64,000 bases of DNA from Apostichopus japonicus (GCF_037975245.1 NC_092576.1:16650111-16714110), one strand, 5' to 3'. Shown: positions 14,261-29,081, numbered from the stretch's first letter. The notes: generated by a model from the letters alone, not told the origin. Translations and numbers: made by a program.

Positions 14261-14929
14261 CGCTGTTCTCCTAAAAGTAAATCTACGAATGCCTTTAAGT
14301 GCCATATAGTTATTTTATAATACAAAACACCCTGTTTCAAACTAGCGCCATCGAATTCATTAAAAGACTTTTTTTGTCACTCTGAAAGGGGATATGGATT
14401 TCATTGTAATGGGTTATTTGTGGTATGCCAAGCAACACATTCAAACAGTGATGTGGTTCACAAGGGTTGCAGGAACTTAATTAAACTCATTGTTTGATAT
14501 AAATGTGTTGGTAAAGATTTACACAACCTACACCAAAACAAGCATTATATTCGTTGCAATACTAGAGACATAAAAGCCGGCAAGACCATGAGATAAAATT
14601 TTAATATATATAGAATTCAATCTATGTCACTTTTGCAAGAAAACCAAAGTATACCAGTGTCAATATGGTCCCACTATAAGCAACAGTGTTGTAGCAAATT
14701 CTCATACCGGATAGTAGGTAGTTCCGGAAACTGAGTGATTCTTCAGAACTTTGTTTGAGATTCACAACAAAAATATACCCCGTATTGTGTTTTGATAACT
14801 TTAGCAACAAAATTAACTTTGATATGCCGTGGACCGATAAAAACCACTACTTTCTGTCTTGCTAGGTTGCATCACATTTACTTAATTTTTGTTTGTTTTT
14901 TGGAATAACCCTTGAAACAGTTGAGATTC

Positions 14930-15320
14930 ACTACTTAAAGTGACTGGACCTTTTAGTTTATTACACAGTCCATCAGACTAGTCCCTCGGTTGCAGCACAA
15001 AACTCAATGGGAGGTATTTAGATTATATGGTCTCAAATGAAATGTTTATAATTTATTACAAATGTGTTAAGGACTAATGATGTCGAATGCCATCCAATGG
15101 TGCTCTGTTGCTTATATGAAGATTATCGAACATATTCTGGTTGACCTAAAAAACAACGGATTAACATAAACACGGACTAACAACGGATTAACTATAAAAA
15201 CTGCAGTGAGGAGACGACGTCAACACCACCAAGGTAGCCTAAACGAATTTTCCAGAAATTCAGTATATTTAACGATAATATCTTGAAAAAAATGAAATAG
15301 CTACAGAAACATTATTGGAT
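14930..15320 (+). repeat. Diverged dispersed repeat, copy 1
   Basis: Shares collinear blocks with 16865-17290 in the same orientation: ACAAATGTGTTAAGGACTAATG, then CCATCCAA, then CTGTTGCTTATATGAAGAT, then GCAGTGAGGAGACGACGTC. Identity is patchy, so the duplication is old. The intervening 1.5 kb is different. Confidence 0.5.
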
Positions 15321-16508
15321 TCAAAGTTGTATGCTTTCTTTGTATTATAACATATCAAGACTAAAATTCTGTCTTATTCATATTTAATTATTTATGTGAG
15401 TACCTGTCGATTATTCTCCCATGATTGATTCCCAGGAATACTTCCAAAGAAAAGTCACCTAGGAAAGAACCTGGGCACGAAAACCAAACTACCGCACGAC
15501 TGATCCGCTCTCAACCCTTGCATCGAGACTTTGTGATCATCGGCAGGTGTGTATAACCATTCCCCTCGAAAGGGAACATATACTACACATGATCTTCGAG
15601 GGTGTCTTCAACTCTTCGGTCTATCTGTTCGTTGTACACGTCTCCATGTGAGGCTCATTTGCATCCATTATTATCATTTGCTGTAAAATAAACCTTTGCA
15701 AGCAGTTTTTTCCCGCAATTTGGGAAATCAAACTCGACCGCTTCGAGGAAATTTAAGGTCCCTGAAAAGCACCGTGTAATGGTATCCCATCGGTAGGACC
15801 AGGGATGATAATATAAGAAAATCCCTTTAATGGGTTCCAAATGAGAAAAATAGAAGACTATAAATTAAATTCGTTGACAATTTGTTACTTGTTGGTGAAT
15901 AGATCCAGTTATGTTTTTGTATGACGTTTGTTTGGTAAAGTAACGCAAACCCGGTCGAGATGTGGTACCAAGCGGTACCATTATATTGCAACAGCACTAA
16001 AAGCCAATGGCGTGCGCAAGGAGAGGGGCGGGAATGCCCCCTTCTTCAAGATCCTTCATTCTCATCTGGCTTCTGTAATAAAATTTCAGCCTCGTAAACC
16101 TAATTCGCCACTGCAACAGGCATCTGTCAATACTTGTATACAATATAATTATATAATATTATCTGTACATACCCTTCTTAGAAGAGTCTTAGTAAGGTAG
16201 TAAAAGCACACCCAGCCATTTTCAGGTGTCTATGTGATAGAGATGAACGACATACCCCGAAAAGATAAAAACATGTTACTCCACCCTGCAGGGAAATAGC
16301 AACTTAAAAGTTCTTTGACAGACAAAGGTGATAGCTTGAACAAATCAAAATATTACACACCGATTCTCATTTGCATTGATTTTTATAGACTTATTACTTA
16401 TTACAGTACCTATTTTCCGTTATAAAGTTGGGCTTCCCAAAATAATGGTGGAACAAACATGTTGAATTTCTGAGCATGTATCTAATAAGTTATGCTTTCT
16501 TTCTTCAG

Positions 16509-16584
16509 TGTCAAGTGTTTAAATTCAGCTTGAAAATGGGAAAAAATAAGAAAAAAGGAAAATTAAAAAGAAGAAGAAGAATAG
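16509..16584 (+). CDS. Candidate first coding exon with a Lys/Arg-rich N-terminus
   Basis: A pyrimidine-rich acceptor (TTTCTTTCTTCAG, end 16508) and a donor (AATAG/GTAAGG, exon end 16584) bound a 76-nt exon with a single ATG at 16536. The frame reads MGKNKKKGKLKRRRRI and ends in phase 1. Downstream acceptors at 23489 and at about 23562 both accept this phase. The first gives a short tail ending at 23534-23536. The second gives a longer tail with one hydrophobic segment (GIVVFLVLFSRSV). No family is recognised; joining over 7 kb is speculative. A poly-lysine stretch can also arise from A-rich DNA. Confidence 0.3.
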
Positions 16585-16864
16585 GTAAGGGAATAGCCCT
16601 GTTTGTACCTTCTGGCATTCAATGCAGCTGATAATCCGAATGTTTGCATCATGATAACTGCAAATGCATCTATATCTTATCTTTAAAAGTACTCGTGGTA
16701 GTCAAGATTAAATTTCATAAAACAGTGGGGTAAAATGATCTGAAAGTTACTGGTGTTGTATTTATTGATAGTCTTGAAAACAAGAAGAAATACACAACAT
16801 TGAGACGGTAAAACTCCCACTGAAAACGCCCCTTTTCGTAATCCAGTGTACAGTATTTGTGTGC

Positions 16865-17290
16865 TAAACGGATCAAACGTTCATCAGTTAAAGTGAATGG
16901 AGTAGGCTATGTAGTCTATCACACCGAATAGTAGATCAGTTCCATCAGATGTAACACTCAACTCAACGGGAAAAATAAGACATTTTATGGCCCTCACATG
17001 ACATGTTAACAATGCATATACAAATGTGTCAAGCACAGATGGTGCTCAATGTCATCCAAATATACTTTCTGTTGTTTATATGATATTCATCAGAACATTA
17101 TGTTTTTGGCTGACTTATTAAAATTGAAAGAAGAGTTGATTAACCTCAACTTTTAGATATGCAATGAGGAAGTGACGTCATCATCAATGTGAGCCTTCAA
17201 ATACCGATCCAGAGATTTAGCAAATTTTGATGCTTAAGATTTTGAAAACCGGAGCAGCTATATATTGAAACACTATGAGCACCCTCTTTT
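16865..17290 (+). repeat. Diverged dispersed repeat, copy 2
   Basis: Collinear with 14930-15320: ACAAATGTGTCAAGCACAGATG, CATCCAAATA, CTGTTGTTTATATGATATTC, GCAATGAGGAAGTGACGTCA. Same strand as copy 1. Confidence 0.5.
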
Positions 17291-17299
17291 ACTTTTATT

Positions 17300-20200
17300 A
17301 TCAAGACAGACATATTCTCCCTAAAGTTATTTTTCAAGGTCTTAAAGACGATCCCTTTATATCATCTTACAGTATCCTGAACCTTCCCAACGGACAGTCA
17401 AGATGAATATACCCAGTGGCGTCAGGGAACAGAATTGTCCGTTGCTTAAGATATCGACCCGGTTCAAGCTGTCCGTAGTTAAAGCAGTCCGTTGAGTAAA
17501 TGTTGATAGTTATTGCCCATGTTGCTTCTCCCTCGTAACCTTCAAACCAACCCCCATGCCCCACTCACTCCACCCCATCCCCTAAAAAATAACTTTTGCT
17601 CTGAGACTACTCATAACGATTGCATATTTAGGAAAGAAATTGATGGTTGATGAATATTGCATCAACCTCCCAACACACATTGTAATGTCCGGCCTCTTTG
17701 TGTAACCCATGCTGAACTTTACTCCGTAATTCCATAGTATATTACTATCGTATGGAAAAATGATGCGCGAGAGTTATCAACTATATGTAAAATACCAAAC
17801 GCCCACACCATTTGCTTTTACTGCCTACGCTTTTGTCAGTTGTGTATTCACACGATGTTCTGATACGTCCTATATAAAAACATGTTTACATAAGTACGTA
17901 AGGACTAAATATATCAGCTGCCGATATACCATTTGCTGGTTTCTTATCAACTCGGGGAAGGTATTGGAATCATGACCAGTTCCCTAGGTTGGATAAGTAC
18001 TTGTATCCATGTCGGATTTCGGAAACGAGCAATTTTCTGAGCAGAAGAAGGGACCAGAATGATACAAGCTGCCATTATATCTCAGAGGAAACAACCAACC
18101 AACAACAACCATATATCCGTTAGTTCACGTTTAAGACATTATTTTGCCTAATGACACAAACAGTTGTACAGAGAGAGTAGACGGGGAGGGGGAGTGAGTG
18201 TATGAGGGGGGGTACTAAAGAACGTATGTCAACCTCATCTCTCCCAACTGTTATTAAAAAACGTTTAGTATGTTATTGAGATGCCTTTTAGCAAAAACAT
18301 TGAAGATGACTCGACCTCGTTTATAGTTGATCTATGTATAACCGCTTCGGAATGTACAGCATGGTTAGTTAAGCAACGAAAATATGTCATTTATAAACCA
18401 AGTTATTAAACTGATTTTCTGATTATAAAAGTCTGTTTATTTACAATTATATCGCCTTTGACAGAAAGTGAAATAATCTGGACACAAATTATATCAGATT
18501 GTTCGATCACACGGGGTAATGTGAAACGGGGGACAGTTAAACGTTAATCAGATTGAAACGAGACGGTGATATTAACAAAGCTGTACCCTTTCAAACAGTA
18601 CAAAAAAAAAACATGAAATCCGTTATACACAAATGATTTGTGTGCATGTGCTTGAACCGACACATCAATAAGGGGCTTGTGTTTGAACACACCATCTAGA
18701 AGGGGGGGGGGATATTTAATTTGGGGACATCTAGGTGTCCTGTACTTGAGGTGTGTATTCAAACAGTGTGTTTGTGATATCTGAAACACAAAACACACTT
18801 ATATTGGTGTATAACATGATAGAATAGGGCCCTCTTAAAAGGTTGGAGTTGATTCAGATTACTGTGTATTCAGATTACTGGTAATTTGTAGGCTACAGTT
18901 TTGGGAGTTGACGAAGGATGTGGTTACCTGAGGCGTGCCTACGCCGTGGCCGCCAAACTACAAACATGGTGAGGTGAAGGTTAAGTTTTATTTGATCATC
19001 ATTTTAGTATCTTTTACATCGCATGAAACTTTGGTCATTGTGTATCCCGACTGCACTGCAATCACTGCACTGTCCAATACAGGCTATGCTAGATATTTGG
19101 GATTGACGCTTAGATTAAGTTTACAAGACTCTACCGATACCCACCAGTCTAGTTATACGTATTTTAGTGTAATATTCTGCACTGGATTAAGCCATCAAAA
19201 GCAACATTTCATCCCACCATGACGCCAATTGTGCTCCCACCATTCTTGGTGATGACTTTTCCCCTGATACAAAGAAGGAGCTCGTCAAAGCCACTACAGA
19301 CGTCAGTGCCATGTCATATCCAGCATTAACTATATTGCACTTTCCTCATCCCACATGATCCATGGGGTGATTTAAGCACTTCTGTATCCTTCAAATATAT
19401 CCTTAGACCAAGGTATATGGGGATTGAATTTTACATAACTACATGAGCACAATAAGATGTCAACCTTCAACATGATCAAGGATTAAAACATTGTTACATA
19501 TCAATTATAAATGGTGCAGTTGAGAAATAAAGACAGCTGGGGTGAGAAAGTACATTTATGAATGGAATTATATGGAATGCACCATAATATCTCGCTCATT
19601 TAACTTTTCATATTATATAGTAACAAATGTTATATCCATAATATCACAATTTGTCGATATATTCATAATATCACAATGTGGCGATATATTAATAATATCA
19701 AAATTTGAAATACAACATATAAATTCAAGAAAGAATGAAGGATATTTATAACGTAGACATTTTGGAAGTAAAAAAAGAATTTTAGTTTTAAAATATCAAA
19801 GTCTTAATTGGAAAGGCATAACTTGTGTACTAGTTTGTCAATATTGTTTTCAAATACTCAGCTTTAAAATACAAATTTCCAAAATGCTCCATTCATGCTA
19901 ATTATTTACAAGTAGTTTAGGATGTGACCGTTGTTGTGCCCCACAAAAGTATCAGACTATTCTTGTACTTCATAAGATTGACTTTCAATGTTGTTTACGT
20001 ATGAAGTTTAATATTGTATTTCTAGGTTACACCTGCCCTCACCCAGCCACCTGCCCTCCCCTAACCTGAATCCCATGTACTCAGACATACATAGCCTGAA
20101 AAGCACTATCCATGCATGCACATATACATACACGGGTCAACATTATTGCCTTAGTATTGGTTGTGTCATTACCAAGCAATCTACTACAAATATTGGAGGA

Positions 20201-22286
20201 ACCATGAAACGATTCAAGTGATGACGAGTTAACAGGAACTTGCGCAATTATAACAACAAACTGTATATGTTTTTATTGTTCACTCTTTGTTTTATTTTGT
20301 TTTTGAGTAACACCAGGCGTATTCTACGAGTTGGAAGTTCCTTGTTTATTACTTTAGCTATTCTAAATGATATTGGGGTTATTATATTTACTTAAGACGA
20401 CAAACAACTCTTCATTCAGTGTTTAAAATGTATTTCTTAGTGTAAAGTTCCCCCTTGCGTCTGTAGTTGCGAGGCAGTGTGTTTTTTATTCTGCTCATGT
20501 CTCTGAATGTGGACATCTTACCTACGTTGCTGGTGATAACTCACCTCAGCGAAGTGGTATATGGTAATGAAGTATCGTAGAATAAGGTGTATCAGCCATG
20601 TGATGCGCAGATATCGGGTAATACACAACAAACCGTTCCTTGAAAAGAACTGCAAATGATAAATGCAAATATCGTTATGAGCTAAGGCCTACGTAAGAAC
20701 ATAGCTATATTTGTACTGTTGTTGACTGATATCCTGTAGAATAACAAGATGGGTGGATATAAATAAATGTACTAAGCTAAAACATAATCGATAATACGTT
20801 CTCCGAATTCTTCAACATATAGATTTCCCTCGGGAAGTTAACAAAAATGACTTTGGACGTGTCCACATATGAGAACGGGTGTTGTCGACATTGCACGAAC
20901 AATTATTACGCATAAAAACGATACCAATTTGCAACTCAAGTAGCTATTTATTTTATTTACATGTACCCGCCTTCAATCACCGCTCTGTTTATATGCAGCG
21001 GAGACTAGGGCAAGCAGAAAGAAATCTCGAGTCACGTGATCCCCAGAGCGTTTACACTACAAACTTGATTCACTAGTTAGGATACTCCCCAAGCGTGGAG
21101 AGCACTATTATGAGACTTGCTACAGTGTACGCGAGGGTATCCCTTGTATTATCAAATATGAAGAACGTTTCAGAAAGCCTCGTTTATGGATGTAACCAGA
21201 TATTATTTTGGGGTGTGGGTTGCTCAGTTTCAATCAAATATTTACAGATAAAAATATGTAAGGTAATCCCTTCTCAATGCTTTTTTTCTATACCTGTTAC
21301 TTGAGCTTTGAGACATATGCTTGTGCTGATGAGCACCTTACACTGTATATACTGTACTATTATAATGTATAAGTGTTATTATTGTAAAATAATTCAAAAC
21401 AATACCGTTGTAAATCAGTAAAATACAATGGTACGTTCTATGTTGAATTTGTTAACGACTATACCATATACCCGATCGTTATGATGAATCACTTAAACGT
21501 TATTATATAACTATATAATCGCCCCATCCCTCTACCCTCCCCACCTACCACCTCTCCTACCCCACTTCACTCCAACTCGTGTACTATGACCGATTGCATT
21601 AAGTATAAACAGTCTGCAATTATATTAAATAAATAACACGTAGGCAATACATGGAGTTGTAATAGCGCGTCCTAAAATTTTGTCACATGACTGCTATGTT
21701 GTCATCACTGTGTCATACACGTATCGAGTGTGAGTAACCGTTTTAGGTGGATTTGGCGAAATACCATTTTGAAACTTTGAACTTCATCGACCTCATGCAT
21801 GGTCGTTGATATTTAACCTTTGGCCGATGAAGACATAATTCAATGAGGCTCTGCACCCAATTCCTAGACACACACAGCCTAGTCGATATCCAGGTTGGAT
21901 CCCGGGGACAAATACGTCATCACACCCCCTTTTTTTGCACTCCTCATTTTTCGTTAAGTACCGTATATTATGAGGAAGAAAATATACAATTTGTTTCATC
22001 CCCTATATTTTATCCGTCCTTAGGCTGTTATCCCCCCGACCCCACCTAACTCCCCCTCCCGTCGGGCCTCAAAACACCCACCAAGTTTGAAGCACATTGG
22101 GATTACTATTTAATTAAGATAAGCTATCGACTATTAGATTTCGTATTATATTTTGCTTTTCATTGGAAATCTTGAAAGGATTTGTCAACTTAATCGTTCC
22201 CCGTGATGTTATGGTAAATTGTATAATAGAGTATGTTTTAGAGACATTAACTCTCCTATAGGCGGAGTGTATAGCCGGAGTGTTAA
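17300..22286. other. Gene-free stretch
   Basis: No supported gene. Contains a short ~33-bp direct repeat (ATAATATCACAATTTGTCGA and variants) at 19630-19700 and several short C-rich or G-rich tracts. ORFs are short and uninformative. Confidence 0.45.
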
Positions 22287-22560
22287 GGCGGAGTGTATAG
22301 CCTAGTGGTTAACGCCGGCGTCTCCCAGTCATGAGATCCCCGGTTCGATTCCCCGCCGACAGCAATGTGTGTCGTCTTGCAAGGGTGTTGTTCAATAACG
22401 ACTTCCTGACATGGACGTTAAATGGATGTGTGCCGAGAGATTGGCTTCGGTCAGCTTGCGAGTCTACAAGCCTCCATGGCTTCTTTCGCGAGTTCCTGCT
22501 TGCGGGAAGATTACATATACATACATACACACATACATACACACATACATACACACATAT
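22287..22560 (+). mobile_element. tRNA-derived SINE with CATA-type tail
   Basis: The tRNA-like head is 22287-22360. The acceptor half GGCGG pairs with CCGCC, the A-box is TAGCCTAGTGGTTAACGC and the B-box GGTTCGATTCC is at 22342-22352. The body continues with TTCAATAACGACTTCCTGAC, then GACGTTAAATGGATGTGTGC, then CCGAGAGATTGGCTTCGGTC, and ends in a short (CATA)n/(CACATA)n tail at about 22512-22560. The start of the head, GGCGGAGTGTATAGCC, also occurs at 22261, a local duplication. Overlapping ORFs on both strands are not genes. Target duplications are not evident. Confidence 0.72.
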
Positions 22561-22569
22561 AGAGACCGA

Positions 22570-25500
22570 TTCTGGTATAACACCAGATTTTGACCAATTC
22601 AAAACCAGTGGGAGTTTATCCAAACAAATTGAAACGTAAACTCGTGAAGACTTATAACTAATTACACAAGTTTACTGTTTTCTTTTTGCTTCAAATTTAA
22701 CGTCATAATGACCAGTCTAACGTGAGACCAATTAAAACAAAACGCTTTCTCTGAGAGTCCTAAACTAACTTGCATGTCGTGCACGTCTGACTTGTGCGAA
22801 TATATCTTGGTCTAAAAATAGGTCATAGTGTACAAGAACATTTTCAGTCAAATTAGTTACTTTTGCTAAATTTAGGTTTGAAAACGGAGCAAAGACATTT
22901 ACGGCTCTGGGGGAAGGGGAGACACCTGCCCCCAGTTTTGTAAAAAAAAAACCTAAAACGTGCTCAGTTGCTGTTGCGCTAACCTGACCATTTGCTACTT
23001 TGGTTAGACATTAAGCATAATGTAATTACAACTGCTCCTTTGCTAGGAATTTGTTTCTGATATGTTATTTAAAATCGCCGTCATCTTTAAACAAATAAAT
23101 TTAAAAAAATCTAGAACTGTCAATGAGCGCGTATGGCACACGTTCTACCATTTTAATGAGTGCACCCTGGTTCTGGAATCTGACAGTGTACACAGATTTA
23201 ACAAAACATGAAATATCCCCAATCATTTTTTTTTCGCGTTCAGTTTAAATTTATTAGTTCCTTAAACAACTGCAAATCAATCATAGAAGGCTTCTGCGAT
23301 CAAAGAGAGGGTTTGCGTTGCAGTGTTGAATAAATGAATGCATTTTCAATGGTTAAGAAAACTCCTTTCGTTTTGGTGGCTGTAAAATATCCCCACGGAT
23401 TCAAAATTAGATTTTCACCTCGACGCGATGAGAGAATTATTGTGTTGCTGTTTATTTTCACTCACATTTCTTTGTTTGTTTGTCTATAGGTTCATATGCT
23501 GGTAATACAAAACCTGTGTTAAAGTTTGAAATTTGAACAACCGTCACTCTCTCCTTCTGCAGGAAATGCTTCTAACAAAAATGGGCTTAGATACATGATC
23601 TGTCGGTTTGTTCGATATTCATCTTCCTGCATGGGTTGTCAATTACTTGGCGGTATCGTGGTTTTTCTTGTTCTGTTTAGTAGATCAGTGTTCACGTCTT
23701 TACATGGTGTCGACCTCCAGTGTTCAAAAACATGACAGATTCTCTTCTCATTTCTTTTTTTTCATTCTTCTCTTATTTAGTTTGTTGCTTCTTGCAGTTT
23801 GTGAAATTCCTTGGGGCCATCTTCTGTGATGTCTGGATAATCTTATTGCCTCAATTTTTGTATACATTTTATTTCATATTATTCTTATTTCTATTCTTAT
23901 ATTCATATTATTCTTATTTCATATTATGTATAGTACTTTTTTACGGGAGGGTGAGGGAACAGGGATGGCGGACATGGCTGCATGTAGGGTTGAGTATGAT
24001 TGGAAATTTCACAGCAATATATTGTTTTTATTCGTATGTCAGAGCTGGTATAAGGGGGAGGGGGTATAAGGGAGAGGGGTGGGCAGCCTGGTATTAGATA
24101 TGATTGAGGGGAAGGGAATGAACTGGTTATTGAAGTTGGAATAAGAAATTTCAAAAGTCAAAGCAATTTGCTTCCCTTTTTGTGTATTGTTTGTTCAAGT
24201 TTTTAATTATGCGCACACTTATTAGCTTTTTATTAGACCCCTGCTCCAGTTATAGCAACAACTGAGGTGCCGAATTGGGAACTAAGGAGTTAAGAGGGTT
24301 TCCTGCGCTTCTACAATCATGCATGAATAGTGAACCACAGGCATGATATTTTAAATTTTGTGTCCAGTTATGGATGGCAGTTTGCATCTGATACATTGGG
24401 CGGCCGTAACCACATTGATATCATACTTTCAAGCGATTGAAATCTTTCAGTAAATCCTACTTTTACCTATAATAAAAAAAAAATACAATAACATAAACAA
24501 AAGGTATTAAAAAACATGATCAAAAGGTATATGCTTTCGAACATTTTAATAATTTACTTTTATAGTTTCTGAGATGCATGTACAAATAGCATTAGTCTAT
24601 TAGGAATTTTCCCCCAACTATATGTAAAAATAGTTGAAGGCTCCCAAAAATTAAAATAATCAACTGTCTGATTGCAAAATTTGGCAAAGATTCAACTCTA
24701 CCAGCAGCATTAGCTAAAATCTCTTGCATGGATACGCAAAATCTTTTCATAGTTACTTTAGTTTCAACAACAACAAATCAACCCATGAACATATTACAAG
24801 AAACATGAAAATCATTCTATGTCATATGAGCTTTGCACCTTAAACATGCTGGTATATTTGCATATATACTGCTCCAATAAGTAAAATAATAAACAACTGT
24901 CTGTTTTGAAGACAATGACAAAGATACAACTCTTCCTGTAGTCACCCATATATAAGCAGTATTTGAATAAGTATATGAATAATAGTTTAATTTCAATTAC
25001 GAGTCAACACTCAACCAGTACCAATATAGAATGGAAGAATAAAATGAACCAATGTAATCTTCTTGAAACAAAATGGAAAAATAGTGAACTTTGTGACATG
25101 AAACATGTTTGCATGAAACTGTCCATTAGCATTCTTTGGACACTAAATGCTATGACATTATATCAAATTCATGTTACTGTTTGTGTAATAAATGTTACAA
25201 TTACCATGTTAAACACACAATCATCACATTGATTGGATTTATTATTGTACTGCTGAGTATTCAGTACAATAAATCTAAACACTCTTACAATAACAACAAT
25301 CCCTCAAGTCATCCGATGTAACGGGTCTAAATAGTTAATGACTTAGACCCAACTCTTCTTGAATTCAATTTAAAACAAGCAACAACTTTAGATACACAGT
25401 GATTTGCTCATTATTAGTTTGATTTAAATTAGCATACAAACCAATCAAAACAAGTAGTGGCGAAATGAAGGTTATCATTTTTTTTAACAGAACAACTGGA

Positions 25501-28500
25501 AGATATACATCAAAGCGAACTTTGAGATGTGAAAACATGTAGAATTCTGACTCTGACGACTGCTACACTGCAGTTATATTGTCTTTGTTAGTGGCACGGT
25601 AGGCACGAAAATCTCGAATCTGGTTGCACTTCACACTACCAGTCCAGATAACTCATAAACAACTTTATGGAAAAATTCCAAGGCACCAAGAAATGCCTTT
25701 TAGTATTCCAGATAAAACACACATAACGATATGAAGCACACATCAATGGCGTTCATAATTGTCCTCTGAGGTAGGGCATGTCTCTCGATGATAACAAATA
25801 ACTGTTGATGATATATTTTGCTTTCTCCAAGAAGTAACACATATGGCTGAGGCTTTACTGAAATATTTTGCAAAGAGAACTACAAGTTGGGGCTTTCCTA
25901 AGTAACCAAAGAGATAAATACATTCCCTTCATAATACGGATGTAGGCATTTATTTGCATGTACCACTCACAAAAGACGTGACATATGCATTCGAAAATAA
26001 TACAAGTTTAGTGGTTCAACAGAGATACTATCAAGCTGTTCTATTTATTAATGTATGTCATAGTAAGAAAAAAAAACCGTGGTACATTAAATTAAGCCCT
26101 GTCCACTGATTACTATGTACGATATATGCACCAAATAACAGGGACTATCCTTGGGTTAATGGTTTTATTTATATCTAGTATCAACTCAAACATAAAAATG
26201 ATATTTTTTGAGTTTGTCCTTACATGCTAATTTCAGAAAAATTCTCATTTTGCCCCGCCAATCACCAATATATAATAGGCAAACCCAAAATGGCAGTCAA
26301 AACATAGTGATGATGGACCAACCCTCAACACCAAATATTAAATAAATGTCATATATAGCTACTTGTAAATTGCCTCTTTAATTTTTTAACATCAAGCCCC
26401 CACACCCCCCCCCCACCATTCCCATACAAGATAATTTCAATGAAAACAACAGGGAACACCTTTCCACCCTGTATCAACTCAAATATAACTAGGATTATTG
26501 ACATATCATGTATACAAGCAGACATCTCACGCACAGGAGATCACCATTGCATCGATTATTTGAGCCTCTGGCCAAAAAAAAAAAAAAAAACGAAGAAAGC
26601 CCAAGTGTTGGAGGGATGGAAAACAATGTTCTTCAACCTTATAATATCTCCTGAGGATTAAAAACATTCATCTTAAAAATTAGTACCTTTGAGAAATTTA
26701 CTCTCTATCAGGATTGCGTAGTTGATAAATACTTTTCATTCCATTAAGATAAAATATAACTGCATAAATTTTTGCACAGTATCCAAAACTCAAACTGACA
26801 ATAATTACAAATATGGAGGGCACAAGACCATGCAAACTTACACAATTGAAGTTTTGGAAAGCTGCACATGATTTCTTTACAGATAGTTTACCTATTTGTG
26901 TCTCCTAGGAAAATAATGTGGTATAACAAATGGATTGCAGGATGGTTTTTCCCATCTAAGAAACAAGTTTAAAAGAAGCGTTACACTGTTTTTACATATG
27001 GTTATTGTTGAATATATGCACATACGATTCCTAAATATCCACAGGTAGTAGTACCTACCAACTAAATGAATTATATAAGCAATCAAAAAACCAAAAAGTG
27101 TGCGAACTGCATACATCTAGGAATACAACTTAAGTTAAAGTTAGGCCTAAAGTACAGGTAGGCATGGCCGCACTCACAAATACATATATGGCTTGCTCCG
27201 GTTTTCAAAGTGATAAACATTCAGAATTGTTAAGCCCTTGTTTTTCATGAGATGTTAATGCAAATCAACACATGTCTTTTTCAACCAGCATTATCAGCCA
27301 CACCGGGCCAAGCCTTAGCATAGCCTGGTCCCCCTTATAATTGCACATTCTATAAACACAAACTAATAACAGTTGGGATGGTGGTTTCTCTTTTAATGTA
27401 AGTTGGAATATTAGAATAATTTAGAATAGTTTGTACAAGAATTTATATACCAATGGACAGGTGAGGGTTCAGAATTTCATTTCACATGACTCTTATGCAA
27501 TTTGAGCTCATTCTGTATGCGAATATGCAAATTATGTCCAAAAATGGCATCTCTTTTGTCTATGAGCAGTTAACTAAAAGTCAAGAAATTGAATTGTCAT
27601 CTGGTCTTACGTTATTTTATGATTATTTATAACATTTCCTTTCTGCTGATACCAATAGTGGTGAAATTGGTTGATAAATGGTAGAGATATGAGTTTTTTT
27701 TTTTTTTTTTTTAGGAGAGTTTATATCTGTGACTGTATAGTATATAAATACTCAGTACTTTTGCCGGTAATTTGCAAAATGTTGACAAATATTTTAGGAA
27801 TGTTGGGGAAATCTCGGTCATAATTTCTGGCACACTATATTGGCATATGCTTGTAAAGGTATCTTTGTAATGTATTTAACTTCTTCTGGAAGATTAGTGA
27901 CGTTGCTGGGCTGATCTATGTTTCAGTTGATATGAGAAAAAATGAATAGGTCAAAGGTAAAAGTTCCAAGAATTTTAAACGAAACAAAGTTTCAACTGAA
28001 GTGTTTGGAAAGAAGTTCAGTATACAACCCCCCCCCCCCCCCCAAAAAAAAAAGGATGAAGTATTGGTAAGATATAATGCTTAATAAATGCTTACTCCAA
28101 CTGTCTGCAATTGCATACACTGCTATGATAAGGGCTTGATCACTACTCAATTATAGACTTAGTTATCAGTATCACCAATCCAAATCAGCCTTGGCCTACT
28201 TGTTACCTGCTAAAATGACAAACCAGTAATTATAAATTGCATTACATGAATACGTTTACTCTTAAAAATGGTATCAGCGGTACGATAAGTCAATGCTCAG
28301 GCCATTTTAAAATGTACTGCCTAGTATAGCCTAGGAAAGCCCTACTACTACTCAAAGGATACACTAAGTTATGATTAGGCGTAACTGAACTTACGAAAAG
28401 AATATACTAAGTAACAGTATAAATCCTCCGTCTGTCCGTTATTCTGTGACAATTATGAGTTGACTATGACAAACAGAAGCTAGCCTATTATGTAACTAAA

Positions 28501-29000
28501 TGTATACATTTAACGTTATGTCTATGTAACGCAAGCGAATCAAAATTAGTCGTCTACCCAATTAAGTCGTGAGTCTAGAAGCATTTCTCAGTATTGTCAC
28601 GTTCAATTATATAATAACTAAACGTCCACGCCACTGTAGCTCGAGTGGTCGCCAACTGTGTGTAGCTTGCGCGTGTATGGCGGTGGATTACAAGTATATT
28701 TAGTAACGATAAATTACTTTACTTTACAAAATGGTACAAGTTAGGTTGCAATATCTAACTCTGCATCCGTTTATTAACGTTTTCGCAAAAAAATCTTGTA
28801 ATCCTGTTAAATTACTAAGTGGACTTTTCTTTTAAATAATTTTCGGCAATACGTAATCGCATGCATACGCATACCTTTACTGAATGTTGTGTAATATTTA
28901 CAAAATGCCATGTATTTTACTATTCCCAATAACACTTTTACGACATGTTTTCTTAATATTCAAGTACAACATCAATTTTACTAGCTAGTTCTGTATAAAT
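22570..29000. other. Long AT-rich stretch without a supported gene
   Basis: Contains homopolymer tracts (C10 at about 26405-26414, A13 at about 26576-26590, T18 at about 27694-27711, C15/A10 at about 28027-28052). Low-complexity ORFs near 23608-24097 (FFFILLLF type) come from T-rich DNA. No RNA gene or repeat family was recognised. Confidence 0.45.
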
Positions 29001-29009
29001 TACATTGAG

Positions 29010-29081
29010 TTTCCTGTCTGTGATTAATAACTCCGCAGCACAATTGTAGGGAGTCCGTCATTGTACTCGCACTACAACATA
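29010..29081 (-). repeat. Left part of the split ~95-bp repeat copy (reverse orientation)
   Basis: Reverse complement of the tail of the copy at 4535-4600: TGATTAATA, GCACAATTGTAGGGAGTCCG, CACTACAACATA. It stops exactly at the terminal inverted repeat of the 5-kb element and resumes at 34126. Confidence 0.85.

Noticed and set aside
13960-14340. 126-residue minus-strand ORF
   Set aside because: Lies on the opposite strand of a tRNA-derived SINE; the GC-rich SINE body explains the lack of stops.
17367-17564. Minus-strand ORF with IYSTDCFNYGQLEPGRYL and a good-looking donor (ACT/GTAAGA)
   Set aside because: Looks protein-like, but no convincing acceptor follows the upstream in-frame stop, and no partner exon or family was recognised. 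Worth a database search, not enough for a feature.
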